Shown piece after piece: positions 6,819-13,055 of a stretch of 13,055 nt of DNA. A program made the translations under genes and the position numbers. The DNA is taken from the NCBI GenBank assembly GCA_017860725.1, contig JAGDMX010000038.1:1-13055 (forward strand), given 5' to 3'. This DNA is from Chloroflexota bacterium. Lineage in GTDB: Bacteria > Chloroflexota > Anaerolineae > Anaerolineales > UBA4823. The notes under the pieces are model-generated. The model was not told the DNA's origin and did not search any database. It saw only the letters and a program-made list of their open reading frames with translations. The stretch's first letter is position 1, and each line of letters opens with the position of its first letter.

Positions 6819-7967
6819 GTGACTCGCATTCTGTATTTCACGCGCGAATATACCACCCATGACCGCCGCTTTCTGTCGGCGATCGTCGGAGCAGGCTATC
6901 AGGTTTTCTATATGCAATTAGAGCAGCGCGGGCATATCCTGGAAGAACGAAAGCTACCTGCCGGGGTCGAGCGCCTCGATTGGGCTGGGGGAAAGCAGCC
7001 ATACCGAACAGAAGAACAGCATCGATTGGTTGCTGATTTAGAGCGGGTGATCCAGGAAGTCCAGCCAGATTTGATCCAGGCAGGCCCAATGCACCTATCG
7101 GCCTACCTGGCAGCCCGCACCGGCTTCCAGCCGCTGCTCAGCATGTCGTGGGGTTATGACTTGCTTTATGAGGCTCAACGTTGTGTAGAAAGTCAGAAAG
7201 CCATCCGTTATACACTGCAACACAGCGCCGCGATGGTGGGGGATTGCGACACGATCCGCAAGCTGGCGATCACTCATGGGATGGCAGACGAACGTATTGT
7301 CACCTTCCCGTGGGGGGTTGATCTGATGCATTTTTCACCGCAAATAGACGCCGGGCAAGAGAGACAGGCTCAAGCAATCTCGGCAGATCCAGCATCACCT
7401 TTTACACTGCTTTCGACACGCGGTTGGGAGCCGATTTATGGCGTCGATATCCTGGCGGAGGGATTTGCCCAGGCGGCGCGGGAGCGCCCGGAGCTGCGTT
7501 TGGTGATGCTGGGCAACGGCTCGCAAGGGCCGGAATTGCGGCAGATTTTCCGGCGGACGGGCGTTCTAGAGCGGGTAAGCTTTCCTGGGCAGGTTGGTTA
7601 CGCCGATCTACCGGCTTATTACCAGGGGGCCGATCTGTATGTCAGCGCCTCGCACAGCGATGGCACTTCCATCTCTCTATTGGAAGCGCTGGCCTGCGGC
7701 ACTCCCGTCCTGGTATCGGACATCCCCGGTAATCGCGAATGGATCACACCGGGTGTTGAGGGTTGGTGGTTCCCGGATGGTGATGCTGAAGCGCTCTGCC
7801 AGATGATTTTGCAGGTGGTAGAGCTGCGTCGACGCCTGCCCGAGATAGGCCGGTCTGCCCGCCAGCTTGCAGAGCGGCGCGCTGATTGGGGCCAAAATTA
7901 CCCGCTGCTGTTCCAGGCTTATCATATTGCCCTGGCAGGCAAGAATAAACTCGACAGATTAGCGTGA
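6819..7967 (+). CDS. GT4-family (GT-B) glycosyltransferase
   Basis: 382-aa transferase of the glycosyltransferase family 4 type, which uses nucleotide sugars with retention of configuration at the cytoplasmic face. The N-terminal acceptor domain starts ILYFTREYTTHDRRFLSA, followed by QPDLIQAGPMHLSAY (82-96) and MSWGYDLL (109-116). The linker and donor domain show FPWGVD (163-168), LSTRGWEPIYGVDIL (198-212) and VMLGNGSQGPEL. The family Glu-x7-Glu motif appears as Asp281-x7-Glu289 (DGTSISLLEALACGTPV), a common variant. GTG start at 6819 without an SD; downstream GTGA overlap with the cytidylyltransferase gene. It lies between the synthase and the CMP-transferase of the same putative pathway. 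Most likely it adds a chain sugar. A role replacing the missing UDP-sugar hydrolase is a remote alternative. Confidence 0.85.
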   Translation: MTRILYFTREYTTHDRRFLSAIVGAGYQVFYMQLEQRGHILEERKLPAGVERLDWAGGKQPYRTEEQHRLVADLERVIQEVQPDLIQAGPMHLSAYLAARTGFQPLLSMSWGYDLLYEAQRCVESQKAIRYTLQHSAAMVGDCDTIRKLAITHGMADERIVTFPWGVDLMHFSPQIDAGQERQAQAISADPASPFTLLSTRGWEPIYGVDILAEGFAQAARERPELRLVMLGNGSQGPELRQIFRRTGVLERVSFPGQVGYADLPAYYQGADLYVSASHSDGTSISLLEALACGTPVLVSDIPGNREWITPGVEGWWFPDGDAEALCQMILQVVELRRRLPEIGRSARQLAERRADWGQNYPLLFQAYHIALAGKNKLDRLA

Positions 7968-8767
7968 AACCTCGCATTGTAGCAATTATCCAGGCGCGTA
8001 TGGCAGCCTCTCGCTTGCCGGGCAAAGTCCTGCTGGAGATCGAGGGGCGTCCGATGCTGGCATGGGTGGTTGAGCGTACCCGCCGGGCAGCGACGATTGA
8101 CGAGGTGGTGGTGGCGACCACCGATAGCCCGGCAGACGACGCAGTAGAAGATTACTGCCTGGATCAAGGATACGCGTGTTTCCGAGGCAGCCAGTACGAT
8201 GTTTTGGATCGCTATTATCAGGCCGCCCTGCAGTACAAAGCCGATGTGATCGTGCGTATTACTGCCGACTGCCCGTTGATCGATCCGGGTGTGATGGACG
8301 CGACGGTAAGGGCTTTTCTGGGACTTCCGGTCGACAGCGATTTATGGTCATCCACCGATGGGCCGTATGATTTTGTGGCCAACCGGTTGCCCCCGCCCTG
8401 GAAGCGCACCTACCCGATCGGGTTGGACACCGAGGTTTGCTCTATCCAGGCGCTGGAAACCGCCTGGGCAGAAGCCAAAGAACCGCACCAACGCGAGCAT
8501 GTGATGCCGTTTTTTTATGAGCAGCCCGAGCGTTTTCGCATCCTGCATCTCACCCACGACCCGGATTTCGGCGATTTACGCTGGACAGTGGATACCCCTG
8601 CTGATATGGAGCTGGTGCGGCACATCGCTGCCCGCTTCCAGGGCCGGATTGATTTCTCCTGGCGGGAAGTACTGGATCTGTTTACCCATCAGCCACAGCT
8701 GGCTGAAATTAACTCCGGTGTTCAGGCCAAGCACTACCGTCAGACCGACTATCGGCACAATGATTAA
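7964..8767 (+). CDS. SpsF-type CMP-sugar cytidylyltransferase
   Basis: 267-aa member of the cytidylyltransferase family (CTP_transf_3; SpsF/PseF/NeuA/KdsB superfamily). Expected to activate a keto-deoxy acid sugar with CTP to give a CMP-sugar. The nucleotide-binding signature QARMAASRLPGK is at residues 10-21, then VVVATTDSPADDA (48-60), FRGSQYDVLDRYY (73-85), RITADCPLIDP (98-108), GLDTEVCS (153-160), REHVMPFF (177-184) and RWTVDTPADME near the C-terminus. This is the SpsF subgroup pattern (QARMxSxRLPGK), not the classical NeuA one. GTG start overlaps the GT4 stop (GTGA) and no SD is seen, implying translational coupling. With the NeuB-type synthase upstream it completes condensation and activation of a nonulosonic acid. 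Some SpsF-like proteins are annotated only as glycosyltransferases, so the exact substrate is unproven. Confidence 0.84.
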   Translation: MKPRIVAIIQARMAASRLPGKVLLEIEGRPMLAWVVERTRRAATIDEVVVATTDSPADDAVEDYCLDQGYACFRGSQYDVLDRYYQAALQYKADVIVRITADCPLIDPGVMDATVRAFLGLPVDSDLWSSTDGPYDFVANRLPPPWKRTYPIGLDTEVCSIQALETAWAEAKEPHQREHVMPFFYEQPERFRILHLTHDPDFGDLRWTVDTPADMELVRHIAARFQGRIDFSWREVLDLFTHQPQLAEINSGVQAKHYRQTDYRHND

Positions 8768-8809
8768 GCGCAGGATGGTTTAGTCGACTGAGCTTATCAG
8801 TAGCCTCGT

Positions 8810-9706
8810 ATGCCCGAAAATGTATCTAACTGTCCATTATGCGGCAGTGACCAGAAGAAATTATTCGACCAACGTCGCTTCAGGGACCAGATGGTACAGA
8901 ACCAGATATGCCTGAACTGCGGGCTGGTTTTTCAATCGCCGCGCATGACCACCGCCGAGCTGGATGTTTTTTATCAGCAGGAGTATCGCCAGTTATATCA
9001 GGGCAGTGAGGGGCCAAATCCTAAGGATCTGGCGGTGCAGCACGGGCGAGCCGAGTCTTTGATTAACTTTGCTCAGGGAAACCTGGCGAAAGTATCCCAT
9101 CACCTGGATATCGGTTGTTCGGCCGGTCTGTTGCTGGCGGCTTTTGCCAAAGCATATGGCTGCCGTTCGGTCGGGGTGGAGCCGGGGGATGCTTACCGTG
9201 AGTTTGCAAAGGGTGAGGGTTTCACGGTGTATCCGGCGCTGGAGACGATCCAGGAAAATGGTCGGGAGCGTTTTGACCTGATCAGCCTGGCGCATGTCTT
9301 AGAACACATCGCCAGCCCTGTCCAGTATTTAGCCGCTCTGAGACGAGATTGGTTGACGGCAGATGGATACCTGCTGGTTGAAGTGCCTAACCTGTATTGC
9401 CATGATAGTTTTGAAGTTGCACATCTCGTTGCTTACAGCCCTCATAGCCTGACCCAGACCCTGCAGGCTGCTGGTTTCGAAGTCATTGGCTTCAAGCAAC
9501 ACGGCCAACCGCGCTCGCAGGTATTACCTTTGTATTTGACCGCCCTGGCACACCCGGGTTTAAATGCCAGCATACACCAACTAAAGCCCGAGCGGTGGGT
9601 AGCGGCTAAGCGTCGTTATGGGTTGATTCACCGACGTCTACTTAGCCGTTTGATGCCACGCCGTGTCTGGCTGCCTGCCGATGCATCTGTGAATACTGGT
9701 TTATGA
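8810..9706 (+). CDS. Zinc-ribbon class I SAM methyltransferase
   Basis: 298-aa protein with an N-terminal zinc ribbon (Cys8-Cys11 in CPLC; Cys34-Cys37 in CLNC) and a SAM methyltransferase core. Motif I is LDIGCSAG at residues 99-106, the acidic residue after strand 2 is Glu125 in GVEPG, and the HVLEH post-motif lies at 162-166 followed by LLVEVPNL (187-194). This arrangement occurs in sugar methyltransferases, including the C-methyltransferases with an N-terminal Methyltransf_13 domain; whether it methylates C, O or N here is open. Its C-terminus (about 245-298) is strongly basic. ATG 8810 follows a 42-base gap with no good SD. The downstream gene overlaps by ATGA (9703). Likely modifies a sugar of the polysaccharide or its nucleotide precursor. 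Confidence 0.8.
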   Translation: MPENVSNCPLCGSDQKKLFDQRRFRDQMVQNQICLNCGLVFQSPRMTTAELDVFYQQEYRQLYQGSEGPNPKDLAVQHGRAESLINFAQGNLAKVSHHLDIGCSAGLLLAAFAKAYGCRSVGVEPGDAYREFAKGEGFTVYPALETIQENGRERFDLISLAHVLEHIASPVQYLAALRRDWLTADGYLLVEVPNLYCHDSFEVAHLVAYSPHSLTQTLQAAGFEVIGFKQHGQPRSQVLPLYLTALAHPGLNASIHQLKPERWVAAKRRYGLIHRRLLSRLMPRRVWLPADASVNTGL

Positions 9707-10611
9707 CTGCGTTCCTGACCATCTTCAGTGCTCCGAAACCGTTTAGCGACCCGCATATTGGGATGATCCAGCGCAATGCTATCCAGTCCTGGCTTAATCT
9801 GGGAGCGGATGTGCGGGTGGTCCTAGTTGGAAAAGAGGCAGGGTTGGCGGAAGCGGCTGTGGAGATGGGCGTTCAGCTCTTGGAAAATGTACGCCGCAAT
9901 GAGGCAGGCACGCCGCTGGTCAGCTCAATCTTTGAGCTGGCGCGCCAGGCCAGCGATAGCCCGCTAATGGCGTATCTCAATGCCGATATTTTACTTTTGC
10001 CCGATTTCGTCCAGGCAGCTCGCCAGGTCTCGAGCCAGGTCAAGGATTTTCTGGTGGTGGGGCAGCGCTGGGATCTGGATGTGCGCCAGCCGGTGGATTT
10101 TTCGGATGGCTGGCCAAAACGGCTATGGGCAGAACTGCAGGCGAACGGGAGTTTGCACCTGCCGGCAGGCAGCGACTATTTCATCTTTCCGCGCCATCTG
10201 TACATCGATATCCCGGACTTTGCCATCGGCCGCGCCGGTTGGGATAACTGGATGATCTACTATGCCCGCCAGCGGGGGTGGATGGTGGTGGATGGCACCC
10301 CGGATATCACCATTATTCACCAAAGCCATGATTACCGCCATCTGCCGGGAGGCAAGGCGCATTACGAGCTGCCTGAGTCGCGCCAGAACGAGGCGCTGGC
10401 AGGCGGCTCCGCTAACCTGTACATGGTGTTGGATAGCGACCGGCAACTGCGAGGGGGCAGGCTGCACTCGCCGAAGCTGAGTCGGGTATGGCTACTGCGG
10501 CGCGGTGAAATTATGTTGACCCCCTCGGATGGCGCCCGTCAGGGCTGGCGCTGGTCGCTGGCGCGCCGGATGCGGCGGGCGCGCCGTCGCTTGACCGGAT
10601 CACTATCCTGA
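9703..10611 (+). CDS. GT-A-like protein of unknown specificity
   Basis: 302 aa, not confidently assigned to a named family. The N-terminal half looks like a nucleotide-diphospho-sugar transferase fold: a start strand FLTIFSAPKPF, RNAIQSWLNLGADVRVVLVG (20 residues) and MAYLNADILLLPDF at about 89-102. There Asn-Ala-Asp (93-95) sits where a DxD metal motif would be. The second half has GSDYFIFPRHLY, GRAGWDNWMIYYARQRG (about 176-192) and IIHQSHDY (204-211), which resemble recurring motifs of uncharacterised proteins in glycan clusters. The C-terminus is very basic (RRMRRARRRL), which may contact membrane lipids. It overlaps the preceding methyltransferase gene by ATGA and is followed 13 bases later by the first GT2-like gene. 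A soluble cytoplasmic glycosyltransferase is the best guess. Confidence 0.6.
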   Translation: MTAFLTIFSAPKPFSDPHIGMIQRNAIQSWLNLGADVRVVLVGKEAGLAEAAVEMGVQLLENVRRNEAGTPLVSSIFELARQASDSPLMAYLNADILLLPDFVQAARQVSSQVKDFLVVGQRWDLDVRQPVDFSDGWPKRLWAELQANGSLHLPAGSDYFIFPRHLYIDIPDFAIGRAGWDNWMIYYARQRGWMVVDGTPDITIIHQSHDYRHLPGGKAHYELPESRQNEALAGGSANLYMVLDSDRQLRGGRLHSPKLSRVWLLRRGEIMLTPSDGARQGWRWSLARRMRRARRRLTGSLS

Positions 10612-10624
10612 AGTCTTTTATCGA

Positions 10625-11572
10625 ATGCGCGTAGGACAGAATCCCGCTAAAGCCATCGATCAGGTGCCACAGCCCGCCCGGGTGACGGTGGCAGTGGTTT
10701 GCTACATTCCTTTCCTGAGCGGTTATTACTCTGGCAGCCTGGATGTGTTGCAAGCCTGCCTTCAGAGCATCTGGGAGAATACTCCTCAGCCGTACGATTT
10801 GCTGGTATTCGATAATGCCAGCTGTCCGGAAGTCCGGGAATACCTGACCCGGCTTCACACCGATGGGCGTATCCAGTACCTGATCCTGTCCGACAAGAAT
10901 ATCGGCAAAGGCGGAGCATGGAACATGATCTTTCAGGGCGCGCCGGGAGAGATCATCGCTTATGCGGACAGTGACGTGCAGTTTCGCCCAGGCTGGCTGG
11001 AACGATCCTTAGAAATCATCGAAACCTACCCCAATGTGGGCATGGTGACGGCCTGCCCGCTGCGCACGCCAGAAAAATTCTACTCCAGCACGCTGGACTG
11101 GGCGCGCCAGGAAACCTTAGCCACCCTGGAGCAGGGACAGTTCATGTCCTGGGAGGTTTTCAAGGAACACAATGACAGTCTGGGGGTGGAGGAAGTGACC
11201 GCTGCGCAGTGGTTCGATGAAAGTCACGATTGGAGGATGGAGTACCGTGGAATTGTGGCATATGCCGGGGCAGCCCATTTCCAGTTTACTTCCCCCAAGC
11301 GGGCGTTGAGTCCGGTTTTCCCGCTTCAGATGGACCGCCCAATGGGTCAGGTGCGGCTGCTGGATCAAATTCTAAATGAAGGCGGTTGCCTGCGGCTTAA
11401 TACACCCGAAGTGTTAGTGCGCCACCTGGGCAATCGGTTAATTGGCGCGGGGGTAGCCACTCCAGCCCAGAAAGCCAGCAAGACACGCACCAGGGGTTTT
11501 TGGGATTTGCCACCTGTCCGACGGGTGTTGATGTGGCTCTATAACCAGGTTTTCAAGCTGTACCACAAGTAG
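10625..11572 (+). CDS. GT2-like (GT-A) glycosyltransferase, first of tandem pair
   Basis: 315-aa inverting-type GT-A transferase. The GT-A core begins at about residue 20 (VTVAVVCYIP), with FDNASC at 62-67, NIGKGGAWN at 92-100 and the metal-binding DSD at 115-117 in YADSDVQFRPGW. It begins with MRVGQNPAK, a leader also present in the next gene. A conserved HLGN occurs near the end, around residues 275-280. No transmembrane segment is seen, so it should act in the cytoplasm or at the membrane face on a lipid-linked glycan. ATG 10625 has no clear SD and lies 13 bases after the preceding stop. Gene 11588-12658 is its divergent paralog. Donor and acceptor cannot be read from the sequence. Confidence 0.82.
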   Translation: MRVGQNPAKAIDQVPQPARVTVAVVCYIPFLSGYYSGSLDVLQACLQSIWENTPQPYDLLVFDNASCPEVREYLTRLHTDGRIQYLILSDKNIGKGGAWNMIFQGAPGEIIAYADSDVQFRPGWLERSLEIIETYPNVGMVTACPLRTPEKFYSSTLDWARQETLATLEQGQFMSWEVFKEHNDSLGVEEVTAAQWFDESHDWRMEYRGIVAYAGAAHFQFTSPKRALSPVFPLQMDRPMGQVRLLDQILNEGGCLRLNTPEVLVRHLGNRLIGAGVATPAQKASKTRTRGFWDLPPVRRVLMWLYNQVFKLYHK

Positions 11573-11587
11573 CAGATCAAGAGAAAC

Positions 11588-12658
11588 ATGCGCATCGGTC
11601 AAAATCCGTCCAAAGTGAAAGGCTCACCGGCTTACACCCCGGCACGTATCGGGGTGGCTTCGCTGACCTATGTGCCGGCGCTGGAAGGTTATTTCCGCGA
11701 AGCCTGTGATGTGATTCATGTCCACCTGGAGAGCCTGCGCGCCTCGCTGAATGAGGATTGTGACCTGTGTGTCTTCGATAATGGCAGTTGTCCGGAGGTG
11801 ATGGATTTTCTGCTGCGCGAGTGGCGACTTGGAAAGATCGACTGGCTGTTTCTCTCGCATCACAACCTGGGCAAGAATGGGGCATTGAACTGGATTTTAT
11901 CCTCGATGCCGAACGAGTACATTGTTTACAGCGACAGCGACGTGTTTTACCGTAAGGGCTGGTTGGAGAGCAGCCTGGAGATTTTTGCTGCCTTCGAGCA
12001 AGCCGGCATGGTCAGCGCCCAGCCCGTGCTCTTCGACTTCCTGCATGGTCAGGGGCGTACGAGGCGGGAGCTGGCAGCGCAGCCGGGTGTACAGCTCACA
12101 ACTGTCGATCCCGATCCGCAGTTTGTTGAGGAATATTGCGACGGCATCAATGCCTCTCCTGAACTGCGCCAGCAGTTTCGCCAACAGAGCCTGGCGGTTG
12201 CGGTCAATACAGCCAGCGGCACCCGTGCCGTGATGAGCGCTACCGATATGCAATTCATGCTAAGGCGGGATATTGCCCGCAAAATGGTGCCGCTGCCGAT
12301 TGCAGGCGCCCTGACCGGTAAGGATGCCATCGAGATCCCGCGCGGGGTTGAAGCTCTGGGTGGTTGGCTGCTCTCGACAGAAGCGCCGCTGGTGTGGCAC
12401 ATGGGTAATTCCATCAGCGGCAGACCCTTGCCAGAGATCGAAGCCCTGTGGATCGATGAAAGCCATCAGCCGGGGGCAAGCGATCTGGCATCGAAGCGCG
12501 AGCCTGTTGGAGAGAACTCCGGGAAAATACGTTTGAAGTACAGGTTGGCGCGCTGGATTCGCCGCTCACCCGGATTGAAGCGCCTGGTGGAGCGCCTGTA
12601 CGGCGGTTTATTCGGCTTGCTTTATGAAGAGCAGCGCGTCGGTGGGGGGAAACCATGA
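11588..12658 (+). CDS. GT2-like (GT-A) glycosyltransferase, second of tandem pair
   Basis: 356-aa paralog of the preceding gene. Matching landmarks are the MRIGQNPSK leader, FDNGSC at 63-68, HNLGKNGALN at 92-101, SDSD at 115-118 (metal-binding Asp116/Asp118) and an HMGN near the C-terminus corresponding to HLGN in the sister protein. It is longer, with a different middle section (about 150-230, rich in Gln and Arg) and a basic tail (KYRLARWIRRSPGLKRLVE). Only a weak purine stretch (AAGAGAAA, 11579-11586) precedes ATG 11588, 15 bases after the previous stop. Its own stop overlaps the next ATG (ATGA). The differing central region suggests that the two act on different donors or linkages in the same repeat unit. 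Confidence 0.82.
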   Translation: MRIGQNPSKVKGSPAYTPARIGVASLTYVPALEGYFREACDVIHVHLESLRASLNEDCDLCVFDNGSCPEVMDFLLREWRLGKIDWLFLSHHNLGKNGALNWILSSMPNEYIVYSDSDVFYRKGWLESSLEIFAAFEQAGMVSAQPVLFDFLHGQGRTRRELAAQPGVQLTTVDPDPQFVEEYCDGINASPELRQQFRQQSLAVAVNTASGTRAVMSATDMQFMLRRDIARKMVPLPIAGALTGKDAIEIPRGVEALGGWLLSTEAPLVWHMGNSISGRPLPEIEALWIDESHQPGASDLASKREPVGENSGKIRLKYRLARWIRRSPGLKRLVERLYGGLFGLLYEEQRVGGGKP

Positions 12659-13055
12659 AACCGGACCTGCTCACACTGTTAAAATGTCCTACCTGCAGCG
12701 GGGAGTTGAACGCCTCAACGGATGAGTCTGGGCTGGTGTGTCAGCAATGCGGGCAGATGACCCGGATGCAAACCGGCGTGCCGTTGTTCACCGTGCCACC
12801 TGTGCAGATGGTGCCTTCCGAAAAAATTGCTCGCGGCCCGCAGATTGGCACCTGGATGTGGGTGCCGGGCGCGGTGATTTTGCCGACCTGTTCCACGTAC
12901 GCAATTACCTGGCGCTGGATGTCTATCCCTACCCGGAGGTGGATATCGTTTGCGATCTGACGCAGGCCAATCCCTTCCGGTCGGAGAGCTTCGACGCTAT
13001 CCTGTTGATGAACGTCATGGAGCATGTATTTGACACGCATACCTTGCTGGCGACT
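12655..13055 (+). pseudogene. Zinc-ribbon (Trm112-like) methyltransferase, frameshifted and 3' partial
   Basis: Starts at ATG 12655 behind a purine-rich GGTGGGGGGA (12641-12650), overlapping the previous stop by ATGA. The first part is a zinc-ribbon domain with Cys11-Cys14 (CPTC) and Cys29-Cys32 (CQQC). In the starting frame it goes on to a stop near 12960 through sequence without sense for this family. From about 12843 the -1 frame instead encodes a clear SAM motif (DWHLDVGAGRGDFADLF), then LALDVYPYPEVDIVCDL and LLMNVMEHVF. It stays open to the window end. One extra A in the A6 run at 12821-12826 would join the two frames smoothly (EKNCSRPADWHLDVGAG). So this is one methyltransferase gene with a 1-base loss, real or a sequencing error; slippage is also possible. 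The 3' end lies outside the window. Confidence 0.72.
12821..12826 (+). other. A6 homopolymer at the apparent frameshift point
   Basis: Six consecutive A bases between GTGCCTTCCG and TTGCTCGC. The zinc-ribbon frame upstream and the methyltransferase frame downstream differ by -1 across this region, and A7 would restore one reading frame. It is the only homopolymer of six or more in the stretch from 12790 to 12843. Confidence 0.6.

Noticed and set aside
8768..8809. Small inverted repeat CTGAgcttaTCAG as a terminator
   Set aside because: The stem is only four base pairs and no T run follows, so it is too weak to call.

Overview
The window is a gapless piece of a surface-polysaccharide biosynthesis and export cluster. 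Twelve genes all lie on the + strand. Most of them overlap by 4 bases (ATGA or GTGA) or are separated by only a few bases. The first gene (ABC exporter ATPase) runs off the left edge and the last (a methyltransferase) runs off the right edge. No RNA genes, insertion sequences, CRISPR arrays or clear terminators are visible, and nothing supportable is encoded on the minus strand. Codon use looks uniform, with moderately high GC and many GTG starts. The gene style (Wzt-type ATPase, families of GT-A transferases beginning MRxGQNPxK, zinc-ribbon methyltransferases) reminds me of Chloroflexota/Anaerolineae. That assignment comes from memory of similar clusters and is weak.

Layout. (1) 1-3745: a Wzt-like ATPase with a C-terminal carbohydrate-binding-type domain, a large GT-B transferase of the capsule-synthesis (KpsS/KpsC-like) type, and a SAM methyltransferase. 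(2) 3768-8767: a nucleotide-sugar block of PseB-type UDP-GlcNAc 4,6-dehydratase, RmlD-like ketosugar reductase, NeuB/PseI-type nonulosonate synthase, a GT4 glycosyltransferase and an SpsF-type cytidylyltransferase. (3) 8810-13055: a zinc-ribbon methyltransferase, a GT-A-like protein of unknown specificity, two tandem related GT2-like transferases, and a second zinc-ribbon methyltransferase that carries an apparent -1 frameshift at an A6 run.

How they may work together. PseB makes a 6-deoxy-4-keto-HexNAc nucleotide. In classical pseudaminic or legionaminic acid pathways an aminotransferase would act next. Here the adjacent gene is a reductase, followed directly by the PEP-condensing synthase and the CMP-transferase. 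The simplest reading is a CMP-activated 3,5,9-trideoxy-nonulosonic acid with a hydroxyl rather than an amino group at C7, though the missing hydrolase or aminotransferase could lie outside the window. The glycosyltransferases would build the chain, the methyltransferases would decorate or cap it, and the Wzt-type ABC exporter would move it across the membrane. The KpsS/KpsC-like transferase next to wzt is a candidate for adding the nonulosonate.
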